Below, in pieces: positions 8,776 to 17,941 of a stretch of 64,000 nt of DNA. The stretch is taken from assembly GCA_020342235.1 (NCBI GenBank), contig CP073213.1, positions 1,590,501-1,654,500 of the forward strand. The letters are read 5' to 3'. Position 1 is the first letter of the stretch. The number at the start of each line of letters is the position of its first letter. This stretch comes from Saccharomycopsis phalli. Lineage: Eukaryota > Ascomycota > Saccharomycetes > Ascoideales > Saccharomycopsidaceae. The notes under the pieces are model-generated. The model saw only the letters and a program-made list of their open reading frames with translations. It was not told the origin of the DNA and made no database searches. The position numbers and the translations under genes were made by a program.

Positions 8776-10113
8776 ATGTTGTTTGGACTTGAAAAATGGG
8801 GTGTTAGAGGGACAGTCAAGCTGTTTCACGCGTCGGAGACGGTTGGATTCCACCAAAAAGACAAGGATTCGACGTTATCATTGTCAGACTTGGTACAATC
8901 TGTACCAGGCTTGAAGGATAATGCCCACTACTACCTTAACCCTACGTTGTTCAACGGGGTTTTACAAACCATGTACTATCAACAAAGATTGGACAAACTG
9001 GAGATTAAAGTGAACTACGGAAGAAGAGTCGTGTTTTTCAAGGACGGAGGGTCTGCGTCGTTGGACTATCTCTTGCCTACATGCAAGACTGCCGAGGAAA
9101 AGGCCGAATTTGAAAAGTTGGCCGAGGCAAACTTCAAGAAAAACTGGCCCAAGCAAAATGCTGGAACCAGATTTTTGTCGCAAGCTGAGGTTGACCAACG
9201 GTTGGTTCCAAGCGACGAGGAGAGTAACCAGTTGATTATCTTGCATGGCTTGAACGGTGGATCACATGAAGCTTTGATAAGAGATATGGTCACCACTGCT
9301 AGAAAGTCGGGAAATTTCCTGGAGATCTCCGTCTTGAATAGCCGTGGATGTTCTAGATCTAAGATCACTACACCAGAGTTGTTCTGCGCCAAGTCTACCA
9401 ATGATTTGAGAGAGGTGATTGAAGAAATCAACGAGCGCTTTCCAAAGCGAAAAATATTTCTTCTTGCGTATTCTTTTGGCTGCAGTACTTTGATTAATTA
9501 TATTGCTGAGGAATCAAAGGCCGGACGCAAGAATAACATCCAATTAGCAGTTACAGTGGGTGCTCCTTGGGACATGGTGGAATCCAGTTACCATGTAATG
9601 GATTCCATTTCCGGTCAGAAAGTCTTTGGTCCAGCTTTGTTGTTTTTCTTGGGTAGATTGATCAAGAACAACCGAGCAGAGTTGGAGGAAGTTGCCCAGA
9701 AGAAAAATATTGACGTCAGCCCCGAACCAATGAAGGCCATGAAAGTTGTACCAGACTTTGACGAGACATACACTGCACCACTCTTTGGATTCAATAACGC
9801 CTTTGAGTATTATAGAAAACTGTCTCCAGTAAATGACATCAACGAAGTGACCATTCCTTTGATTGCGTTCAATTCTACAGATGATCCGTGCGTATCAAGC
9901 CGCTTACCAATAAGACAGATTAAAAGTAATCCATATATAGTGCAAGTCACCACTGACTTGGGTGGCCACTTGGCATTTATTCAGTCTGACAATCTGTCGT
10001 GGATCAACCAACAGGTTTCCGGATTATTCACAGCTTTCGAGGAGAAGGTGGACAAGAGTGCCAGGTTGCACGACCTTAATTACAAGCCCCTCAGAAACGT
10101 CTTTGGCCTTTAA
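8776..10113 (+). CDS. EHT1: EHT1/EEB1-type alcohol acyltransferase/esterase (alpha/beta hydrolase)
   Basis: Alpha/beta-hydrolase of the Eht1/Eeb1/YMR210W family, which makes medium-chain fatty-acid ethyl esters from acyl-CoA and ethanol and can hydrolyse them. The 445-residue product has the WG(Y/V)xGTV N-terminus, the oxyanion HGLNGGSHE block (about 157-165), LNSRGCSRSK, the nucleophile in AYSFGCS (Ser233), the acid in FNSTDDP (about 369-370) and the His in GGHLAF (His398). The frame remains open for 39 codons upstream, but the first ATG is at 8776 and gives an N-terminus aligned with the family. CTG codons at 8998, 9820 and 9994 lie where homologues tend to have Ser, Ala or Asn. One gene stands here for the EHT1/EEB1 pair of S. 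cerevisiae. Confidence 0.92.
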   Translation: MLFGLEKWGVRGTVKLFHASETVGFHQKDKDSTLSLSDLVQSVPGLKDNAHYYLNPTLFNGVLQTMYYQQRLDKLEIKVNYGRRVVFFKDGGSASLDYLLPTCKTAEEKAEFEKLAEANFKKNWPKQNAGTRFLSQAEVDQRLVPSDEESNQLIILHGLNGGSHEALIRDMVTTARKSGNFLEISVLNSRGCSRSKITTPELFCAKSTNDLREVIEEINERFPKRKIFLLAYSFGCSTLINYIAEESKAGRKNNIQLAVTVGAPWDMVESSYHVMDSISGQKVFGPALLFFLGRLIKNNRAELEEVAQKKNIDVSPEPMKAMKVVPDFDETYTAPLFGFNNAFEYYRKLSPVNDINEVTIPLIAFNSTDDPCVSSRLPIRQIKSNPYIVQVTTDLGGHLAFIQSDNLSWINQQVSGLFTAFEEKVDKSARLHDLNYKPLRNVFGL

Positions 10114-10357
10114 ATATACTTGTTTCTGGGCATTTATTCTGTTTGTAGAGGCATGTCCCAGGCTGCTGGCATATGCACACATACGTTTTCTACTCGAAAA
10201 AACCTTTCCCAACACTCAGATCACTACACTCCCTAAGTACTACTTACCTTGAAACATATCATAATCCTAAAGCGGTTTTCGCTACTGTGTTATAGACAGG
10301 TTTCAAAGAGTCGTTCCTAATTTCATAGCTTCTGCTTATTGATCGTGGGTAGGAATC

Positions 10358-12115
10358 ATGCCATCAAAAAGTACCGTGGACAAAAAAGCGTTGCCTCCTA
10401 AGAGTCAAAGACATGATTCACCAGCAGATGAATCAGGGGTATCTAGAAAGCCAACACTCAAGGTGAATAACCCCTCGGAGAAAAAGCCAACGCCAATACT
10501 CAAGAACGAATCAAAGTTAAGTTTAAATGACCATTATCCTCAAGAGCGCGGATGGCCTGAAGGTAAAGACCGTGATACCCTATCCAAGCATGATAGTTCC
10601 AATAAGCTTTTCCACGCGTCCTCATCAAATGTTGGTTTAACTAGTCCTACCTTAGACTCAGATTCAATGTCTTTTCATAGAGATCATGATGAAAACTTTG
10701 AGCTGAGTGACTCAAGCACAAATTTGAGAAGAACCAGTTCTTTATCCTTCAACGTGTCTGTCGATATTTCCAAATCTCGCAGAGGTTCGATTTCAACGAA
10801 ACCCTCTAACGTGGCTTTGTCGAGTGCCGCAAATTCCGCTCGGAACCACCCTCAAACCCAGCTTAGTCAGCAAAGGAATCCACGAGGAATAGATACCAAA
10901 AGTGACGCGTTGAACTTCACTGCTAAACAGGGTCCATACCCGAAATCACCAACAGATTATATCGCTCGCAGTCACTCTGGATCAAGAAGTAACAGTAATG
11001 AAAAGAAGAAAGTAAATGACATGGTAGACAGCAACATTAGCGAATCAGATGCAAATCAAATAAGGAGAAGTTTGTCTCTTAAGAGACCTAAGACACCAAA
11101 ATCTGTTATCCAGGCAGAGGAGACGCCACAATTTCCTTTTACCAAATATTTCCAGAAAACAGATGACAACAAGGTACATGTTTTGATTGGCGCATCAGGA
11201 TCAGTGGCTACGATTAAGATTCCAGAGTTGATTGACAAGTTCTACAAGCTTTTTACTAGAGACAAGGTTTCGATTCAATTGGTTATTACAAAATATGCGG
11301 AGCATTTCCTCAAGGGATTGAAAGTGCCTTCGGACATTAAGATTTGGAGAGACCAGGAGGAATGGTTTGGTTACAATAATAGTGACCCCGTTCTACATGT
11401 TGAATTGAGAAAATGGGCCGATATATTTGTGGTGGCACCCGTTTCTGCTAATACTTTGGCCAAGGTGTCCAATGGAATTGCAGATAACTTATTAACATCT
11501 ATTTTCAGAGCTTGGAATCCTTCCAATCCAATAATCATGGCCCCTGCTATGAATACGTTTATGTATACTCATCCGATTACAAAGATCCAATTGGACACCA
11601 TCAAGCAGTATTTCCCCTGGATTCATGTTTTGAAGCCGGTTGAAAAGATTTTGATTTGTGGAGATATAGGCATGGGTGGAATGACAACAGTACAGGAGAT
11701 TGCTATGTCGGCTAAAAAGGAACTCTTGTTGAAGAAGAAACGCGAAATGGAGATTTTGGCCCAGCTGACTGGTGATATTACCTTGGATGAAGAGAATGAG
11801 CAAAAAGGAGATGATGGTGATGACGATGATGAAGATGAAGATGAAGATGAAGAAGAAGATGGAGACGATGAGGATGGAGATGATGAAGATGACGATGACG
11901 ATGACGACGACGATGATGACGACGACGACGATGAAGAAGGAGATGATGATGACGATGAGGAGAGCGACTTGAAAGTTGATCACTTGCAGGCTAAGGGAAG
12001 ATTATTACCTTACAGAATCACGCAAATTCCCGAAGGAGACGACGAGGATGAGTCTAGTTACCATGATGCTGGCGAATTTTTGGCTGATTCAGTTAATAGC
12101 AAGCTAAAAATATAA
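10358..12115 (+). CDS. CAB3: Phosphopantothenoylcysteine decarboxylase, CAB3/SIS2/VHS3 family
   Basis: HFCD-family flavoprotein that decarboxylates phosphopantothenoylcysteine in coenzyme A synthesis; relatives also inhibit the phosphatase Ppz1. The 585-residue product has a disordered Ser/Lys-rich N-terminal half (1-260), the flavin domain from VLIGASGSVATIKIPEL (275-291) to about 460, and an extremely acidic Asp/Glu tail (about 484-545). Unlike S. cerevisiae, where catalytic residues are split between proteins, this one keeps the catalytic His347 (LHVELRKWAD), the substrate-binding Asn399 (PAMN) and the catalytic Cys434 (LICGDIGMGG). The acidic tail is a feature of the Ppz1-inhibiting Sis2/Vhs3 proteins, so both roles may be combined. 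It lies two genes from ECM31, another CoA-pathway gene. Confidence 0.92.
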   Translation: MPSKSTVDKKALPPKSQRHDSPADESGVSRKPTLKVNNPSEKKPTPILKNESKLSLNDHYPQERGWPEGKDRDTLSKHDSSNKLFHASSSNVGLTSPTLDSDSMSFHRDHDENFELSDSSTNLRRTSSLSFNVSVDISKSRRGSISTKPSNVALSSAANSARNHPQTQLSQQRNPRGIDTKSDALNFTAKQGPYPKSPTDYIARSHSGSRSNSNEKKKVNDMVDSNISESDANQIRRSLSLKRPKTPKSVIQAEETPQFPFTKYFQKTDDNKVHVLIGASGSVATIKIPELIDKFYKLFTRDKVSIQLVITKYAEHFLKGLKVPSDIKIWRDQEEWFGYNNSDPVLHVELRKWADIFVVAPVSANTLAKVSNGIADNLLTSIFRAWNPSNPIIMAPAMNTFMYTHPITKIQLDTIKQYFPWIHVLKPVEKILICGDIGMGGMTTVQEIAMSAKKELLLKKKREMEILAQLTGDITLDEENEQKGDDGDDDDEDEDEDEEEDGDDEDGDDEDDDDDDDDDDDDDDDEEGDDDDDEESDLKVDHLQAKGRLLPYRITQIPEGDDEDESSYHDAGEFLADSVNSKLKI

Positions 12116-12286
12116 CGAAATCGGAAGATTAGTTTAATTTGTTGCTCCGTAGTTACCTTACATACATGTGTGATGTACCCCGGGGTTTAATGATCTCCGC
12201 ATCCAAGTGCGGAAAAGCAAATTTAAAGTCTGAAACCGCTGTGCGCAATTTACAAGTTGTGGAATATAAAAAAGAAGATATATATT

Positions 12287-13327
<1,041 letters not shown>

Positions 13328-13333
13328 TTATAT

Positions 13334-13353
13334 TATATATATATATATATATA
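13334..13353. repeat. (TA)10 microsatellite in the GAPDH promoter
   Basis: An uninterrupted 20-bp alternating T/A tract lies 18 bp upstream of the GAPDH start codon. It could act as, or overlap, the TATA region, and its length is likely to vary between strains. A perfect 10-bp palindrome GTGGGCCCAC follows at 13362-13371. Confidence 0.8.
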
Positions 13354-13521
13354 AATTCCCAGTGGGCCCACGGTATATTTATACTAGTTGGCTACCAGTA
13401 GAGCTGTAGAGTATATGCGCAATCATGTACTCTGGCAATTTGCCGGTCTTGCCCCGGGGAAAATGATACCCCAACCACATCTAGTGCAAAGGAGTGGGGG
13501 TCGGTATCCGGTAAACTTTAA

Positions 13522-14208
13522 TTAGTCTGTTGGAGACTCCTCATCCTCTAATTGTTTAGCCAAGGTTTGAATTTTGTCACTCACCCGAATCCACGTGGCT
13601 TTGTTGATTTCGATCGACGATTTAATTGTATCAATTTGCGACTCAAGAATGGCATTCATACTGGTAAGGAACGTAAGAGTGTAGTCCATCTTAAAATTGA
13701 ACGTATATCCATCACCAATTTTACGGAAACTCCGGTCTGGCAATGCATCCTCCATCCGCTTAATGAATTCCACATCTGAATCAAACAATTCTTCAAGCTC
13801 TTGCCGGCTCAACGCCAAGTCGCGGGTATTCGACAAGCCGCGCATAGCACTTTCAATACTGCTTATATTTCTGCCACTAGCATCGAGTTTTGAAATGGCC
13901 TGCTTAATTTGCTCTTTCTGCTCCTTCACCGACTGGTCATGCTGCTCTTTTAGTCTCGGGATACGATCATAAATATCATTGTACTCAGTAACCAGACTCT
14001 TCAATATTATAGTGTTTGCCTTGAGGAATTCCGTCAATAGCAAATACGCCTTGAGAAGCCTTGTCCTCAATTCCTGAATATTCTCAAGTTTAAATTTCTC
14101 CTTTATATTTTCTGGTAGACTAGCCAATTCAAAGTCCCGCCTTAGGTAGCCAACCAATTGCTGCAATTCTGATATAATGGTGAAATAGTTTTCAACCGCC
14201 TTGGGCAT
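13522..14208 (-). CDS. Coiled-coil protein of unknown function (228 aa)
   Basis: I do not recognise this protein. It is almost entirely helical and charged with heptad-like stretches (for example LKEQHDQSVKEQKEQIKQAI near the middle), has no membrane segment or signal peptide, and ends in an acidic DEESPTD tail. Such a build is common in subunits of kinetochore, mediator or trafficking complexes, but nothing visible decides between them. The chosen start is the ATG at 14206-14208 (MPKAVENYF); an upstream in-frame ATG at 14260-14262 would add 18 residues of hydrophobic, less plausible sequence. It is divergent from PNG1, with about 185 bp between starts. Confidence 0.7.
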   Translation of the reverse strand: MPKAVENYFTIISELQQLVGYLRRDFELASLPENIKEKFKLENIQELRTRLLKAYLLLTEFLKANTIILKSLVTEYNDIYDRIPRLKEQHDQSVKEQKEQIKQAISKLDASGRNISSIESAMRGLSNTRDLALSRQELEELFDSDVEFIKRMEDALPDRSFRKIGDGYTFNFKMDYTLTFLTSMNAILESQIDTIKSSIEINKATWIRVSDKIQTLAKQLEDEESPTD

Positions 14209-14392
14209 TATATATGTTCTCTCCAACAATACTGTCATTATTAGCATCACTCTCAAGGCCATCCCAGATACTCACTCTCATTGTCGCGGTCATTGTTTCC
14301 ACGCCGATAATTTGTCATTGGGTAAAGCTGTGGATGAAAAACGTGTAAACTGCCCCAGGCCCTTGGCGCAATAACAGACTTGGACTCATATC

Positions 14393-15472
14393 ATGAACAA
14401 ACTGAACGACAAAGACCTTCAACAAGGCATAAAAAAAGTATCCAGTATCTTGGTGGAATCATATTCTAAACGATTGTCCGAGCATATTTCAAAGCTTAAC
14501 CAAGGATTATCTCCCGAGATATTAAAGTCTTCGTTCGCCTCAACTTTGACCAGCCTAACAGCGTCTGTGTTGAAATATGAGAACCAATTATTACAAAATG
14601 AGGCACTAGCCGTGATCCCAGTAGAAGAGTTTCAGGCTATTGCAGAGTCTTTGGTGGAAGAGCAAGATAGAAATCCCACCGAGGTAACATACAGTTACCA
14701 GGACTTTCTAGTGAAGGAAGCACTTCGGTGGTTCAAGGAAGACTTTTTCCGCTGGGTCAATAAGGATGATTGTCCATTTTGCGGGAATAGCGACCAGGAC
14801 AAATTACAGCTAGTAGCAAATGATAGAGGCAATGCTCAGGAACAGTTTGAAGGCCAAGCATCCAATGTTGAGATATACAAATGCCTTAAATGTAACAAGA
14901 CCCACCGATTTCCCCGTTATGATAACCCAGGAACTTTGCTTTATACGCGAAAAGGTCGCTGTGGCGAATTTGCCAATTGCTTTTATCTTGTCTTAAGAGC
15001 ATTGAAGGTTAAGGTACGATACATATGGAACAAGGAGGACCATGTGTGGACAGAATACTACTCAGACAATTTTAAAAAATGGATTCACTTGGACAGCTGC
15101 GAAAACTGTTACAATGAACCGTTGTTATACTGCAATAACTGGTGCAAGTCCATGAGCTATGTGTTTGGAATTAATCCTTCTGGCGTAGTGGATCTATCCA
15201 AGAAGTACATTGATCCAAACAGCAATAGGCAGCTCCCTAGAACTTTGGCAAGCGAAGAGTCTCTAGCTAAAGTGATTCGCTACCTTGACATTCAAAGTAA
15301 AGCTAAGATTAGTGACTCTAAGGAATTGTACAAACAATTAATTATAGACAGAGACGAAAGACAGTACTTGAATGACCCAGAAAAATTATATGACAACAAG
15401 TTGACTAGCACAAAAGGAAGAATCAGTGGGTCCAATGAATGGAAGAAGTTTAGAGGTGAAGGTGGTGCTTAG
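14393..15472 (+). CDS. PNG1: Peptide:N-glycanase
   Basis: Cytosolic deglycosylating amidase that strips N-glycans from misfolded glycoproteins during ER-associated degradation, working with the proteasome-linked Rad23. The 359-residue product has the transglutaminase-fold triad Cys190 (GRCGEFANCF), His217 (EDHVWTEYY) and Asp234 (HLDSCENCYNEPL), and the structural zinc site formed by CPFC (127-130) and CLKC (164-167). Length and order match S. cerevisiae Png1 (363). The first 60 residues are a variable helical N-terminus. In S. cerevisiae PNG1 sits next to EEB1, SEC62 and MGR2, all present in this window. The U5 snRNA promoter begins about 30 bp after the stop. Confidence 0.97.
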   Translation: MNKLNDKDLQQGIKKVSSILVESYSKRLSEHISKLNQGLSPEILKSSFASTLTSLTASVLKYENQLLQNEALAVIPVEEFQAIAESLVEEQDRNPTEVTYSYQDFLVKEALRWFKEDFFRWVNKDDCPFCGNSDQDKLQLVANDRGNAQEQFEGQASNVEIYKCLKCNKTHRFPRYDNPGTLLYTRKGRCGEFANCFYLVLRALKVKVRYIWNKEDHVWTEYYSDNFKKWIHLDSCENCYNEPLLYCNNWCKSMSYVFGINPSGVVDLSKKYIDPNSNRQLPRTLASEESLAKVIRYLDIQSKAKISDSKELYKQLIIDRDERQYLNDPEKLYDNKLTSTKGRISGSNEWKKFRGEGGA

Positions 15473-15503
15473 AATAGTTAGTTCAGGGTAACTCCACGAT
15501 TAG

Positions 15504-15510
15504 TATAAAA
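15504..15510 (+). promoter_or_regulatory. TATA box of the U5 snRNA gene
   Basis: TATAAAA lies about 35 bp upstream of the expected 5' end of the U5 RNA and 32 bp after the PNG1 stop codon, a standard distance for a yeast Pol II snRNA promoter. Confidence 0.7.
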
Positions 15511-15539
15511 GAGCCATTGGCATTGTAAATTTTTTCTTC

Positions 15540-15655
15540 ACCAAGTCAGAAGATCAATCTCATAATCGAACATGACCCTTGCCTTTTACCAGTGTCATCC
15601 GGGGATTGTCTTTATTTCAAATGGCTATTGATTATTTTTTGGAACCCATTTTTCT
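15540..15655 (+). ncRNA. SNR7: U5 spliceosomal snRNA
   Basis: Core snRNA of the spliceosome that aligns exon ends through its invariant loop I. The loop GCCTTTTAC is present at 15581-15589, closed by ATGACCCT (15572-15579) pairing with AGTGTCAT (15591-15598) with one mismatch. Below an internal loop, AGA/CAATC (15551-15559) pairs with GATTG/TCT (15604-15611). The flanks of the loop stem (CGAAC before, CCGGG after) match S. cerevisiae U5 as I remember it, as does AGATCAAT near the 5' end. The Sm site ATTTTTTGG is at 15634-15642. Both ends are estimates: the 5' end from TATA spacing, the 3' end from the Sm site; a longer 3' form could reach about 15690. The RNA is shorter than the 180-214 nt of S. 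cerevisiae. Confidence 0.93.
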
Positions 15656-16064
15656 TTCAGTTGAAGGAACTCTTTTTTTTTTTTTTGTGAACTTGATGAG
15701 GCCATTGTGTTTATGAAATGAAAGACAGAGTATTTATTCAGCCTTGAAACCTAAGCAAATTAAATAAATGTGTTTTATAAACTTTGTAAGTACTCTGGTG
15801 AGACAATTTTAAAGTACAAGTGAATAGGCAACGCGACTACAGATTGAAATATATCCTCGGTCAACGTCTTTCAGCGAAATAGAAATTCTAATATATATGA
15901 CAGAATAAATCGAACCAAAGCCATAGTTTTAGACTCGTAAGAAACGTGGTATTTTATGGATACTTTCGCGTCTATGACGGTGTCACTAACCAGCTTTGGA
16001 AAACAATTTAGTAGTCTTTATATCTGTATCCGCTAACTTTATAAGCCAAAGGACAATACAAGAA
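15656..16064. other. Gene-free spacer after U5
   Basis: This holds the U5 3' flank, a 14-15 nt T-run at about 15672-15685 and the promoter of the next gene. No further reading frame or RNA gene is seen. Confidence 0.5.
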
Positions 16065-16646
16065 ATGTCGGGAACACCACCAATCAACCGGGTTATAAAT
16101 GTGGATTCCAACTCAAAAAGAATAATCAATGACCCCATGGGAAATTCCAGCAATGGAAACTATAACAGTTCAATAGATCGGCCTGGCCCCGTGCTACCCA
16201 TTGATTCTTACAAGCAAATAAAGCAGAAATCCAACAAGTCATTTAAAAACATTGAAAATAACCTCAAACAGATCCAGCTGAACTACGATCAATATGCAAA
16301 TGTGGAGACAGGCAAGGTTGAACTGACTGATTATTATGAGAATGAAGCACTAATAAAGATACGCCAAGTCCACAAGAATGAAAAGACAATCAAGCTACAG
16401 TTTAATAGATTGATCACTAATGATTTTCGGAATTTCCAAAAGAAATTTTTAGCGTTTAGCAAGTTTATTAGTCAAAATTTCGGAATAGTGGACAAGAAAG
16501 AGGGCGATGCTCACTCTAAAAACAATACAAATAAGGTTACTAAAAAAATTAATGATATACAAAAGTTTGCCGAAAAAATAGATTGCCAGATAAGAATGTT
16601 GGAGAAAACAAAGAAAATTATAGAAAGTAACAAATCCATTAAATAG
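16065..16646 (+). CDS. Coiled-coil protein of unknown function (193 aa)
   Basis: I do not recognise this protein. The first ATG of the frame is at 16065 (MSGTPPINRV); the frame is open upstream but lacks an ATG. The N-terminal 55 residues are polar and Asn/Ser-rich, followed by a mainly helical, Lys/Asn-rich region with a likely coiled coil (about 65-190) ending in lysines. No membrane segment. It is convergent with the next gene, only 26 bp between stop codons. Size and composition fit a small subunit of a trafficking or kinetochore complex, but that is a guess. Confidence 0.6.
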   Translation: MSGTPPINRVINVDSNSKRIINDPMGNSSNGNYNSSIDRPGPVLPIDSYKQIKQKSNKSFKNIENNLKQIQLNYDQYANVETGKVELTDYYENEALIKIRQVHKNEKTIKLQFNRLITNDFRNFQKKFLAFSKFISQNFGIVDKKEGDAHSKNNTNKVTKKINDIQKFAEKIDCQIRMLEKTKKIIESNKSIK

Positions 16647-16672
16647 TACAACGAAAGCAGCCCCCCGCAAAC

Positions 16673-17605
16673 TCAATTACGCCCATAAATCACATTACTA
16701 ATATGCCGAGTGCCAATGAGCTGTAACTCCCCAGCATTGTCCCAGCCAGCATTTGCTATAGTTAATAAATCACCGAGATTAATACGTCTACCTCTGCGTA
16801 GTTTCGCGCCCTTCACCACCAACTTGTTATATATCAGGCCATAGCTATCCTTGGTTATTCCCATTTTGAATAACGATGTCTCATTTACTCTCCTTCGGAC
16901 AACCTGCTTGATTTCGTGCTTTGTGAGCTTTCGCTCCGGGGATATGATTTTTTGTAACTGCTTCTCAAAGATTCCAGTATTTATTGTATTTGTATTGAGC
17001 ATTGGCGGTGGGTCTGTGGGTGAGGCTGCTAGTGACTCGGACGAGGACAGCATTGATAGGCCAGGAATTGTCAACTTTGCCTCCACATTGTGTTTATTTT
17101 TGGAATCATCAGTTTTCGTCATTGCTCCCTGGAGCCATAGATTTCGTCTCACTGCCCAGTAAGACGATCCGTTGGTAAAGGGCTTGTTTGGGTTTCTGCT
17201 AATCTCCTCCTGGACAAGCTTCTCGGGATTATACTCCAGAAACTTTTCAGTGATAGTTCGAGGCATAAAATATAAATAATCGTCGGCTTGGCAAAAAGAC
17301 ATGCCATCGTCGTCGCCACTGTTGTAGTCGTCATAAATAACTGAGTCATCGTCCGATTCCCCGAACAAAATCTCTAGTGCCTCATCTGAATAAACAGGGT
17401 CGGCAACTGCCTCCTTCAAACGACCATGGGCGGTGGTCAAGGACGAACCAATATTTCGTAGCCACGTTTTTAATTGTTTAAAGCGTCCAGTCAGGTAGGC
17501 GTTGTCATCCTGTTTCTTATCCTGGACTAACATCTTCATGCTTGCGATGGAAAAGCGGCGTTTCTTGAAAGTCACATTATGTTGTGACGCCATATCCTCA
17601 GTCAT
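16673..17605 (-). CDS. Conserved-looking protein of unknown function (310 aa)
   Basis: I do not recognise the family. The start ATG is at 17603-17605 (MTEDMASQHNV), with a second Met at residue 5. Features: a basic N-terminus with a potential phosphorylation motif KKRRFSIAS (14-22), an acidic low-complexity run (EILFGESDDDSVIYDDYNSGDDDG, about 78-101), a central globular-looking block (YLYFMPRTITEKFLEYNPEK, then SSYWAVRRNLWLQGAM), a Ser/Pro-rich linker, and a basic C-terminal region (KLTKHEIKQVVRRRVNET, GAKLRRGRRINLGDLL). The tryptophan-rich and basic blocks look constrained, so a real gene is likely. No signal peptide or membrane segment. Confidence 0.7.
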   Translation of the reverse strand: MTEDMASQHNVTFKKRRFSIASMKMLVQDKKQDDNAYLTGRFKQLKTWLRNIGSSLTTAHGRLKEAVADPVYSDEALEILFGESDDDSVIYDDYNSGDDDGMSFCQADDYLYFMPRTITEKFLEYNPEKLVQEEISRNPNKPFTNGSSYWAVRRNLWLQGAMTKTDDSKNKHNVEAKLTIPGLSMLSSSESLAASPTDPPPMLNTNTINTGIFEKQLQKIISPERKLTKHEIKQVVRRRVNETSLFKMGITKDSYGLIYNKLVVKGAKLRRGRRINLGDLLTIANAGWDNAGELQLIGTRHISNVIYGRN

Positions 17606-17941
17606 GATATATTTTCAAAAATACCATGTACCCAGGCAGCTTTATTGTCGATATATGGTGCTGTGGATTTTGATACCGCTTCTAGTTACCAGTGATAAAA
17701 TTCGACGAAAAAGGGCTATAGTAGTGATGCACTGCCGACCTTTATTCTCAAAACAGACACTCCGAAACTAAAAAATGTTGGCCATACAACATAAGGCAGC
17801 AGAAATTTTTTCATGGAAAATCCTTTTCTCACCAACTCACCTACGAACGAATGCTCTACCATGACAGTCAATCATTGTTATATGCTCTTAGGTGTAATGC
17901 GTTGACATACATACATGTAGTTAATTGTAGACAATTCAAGA
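17606..17941. other. Spacer between the 310-aa gene and MTC5
   Basis: It holds the promoter of the 310-residue gene and the 3' flank of MTC5. No gene or RNA is seen. Confidence 0.5.

Noticed and set aside
10241-10249. TACTTACCT, matching the 5' end of U1 snRNA
   Set aside because: Only about 110 bp separate it from the CAB3-like start codon, no Sm site or U1 stem-loops follow, and a 9-mer match can be chance.
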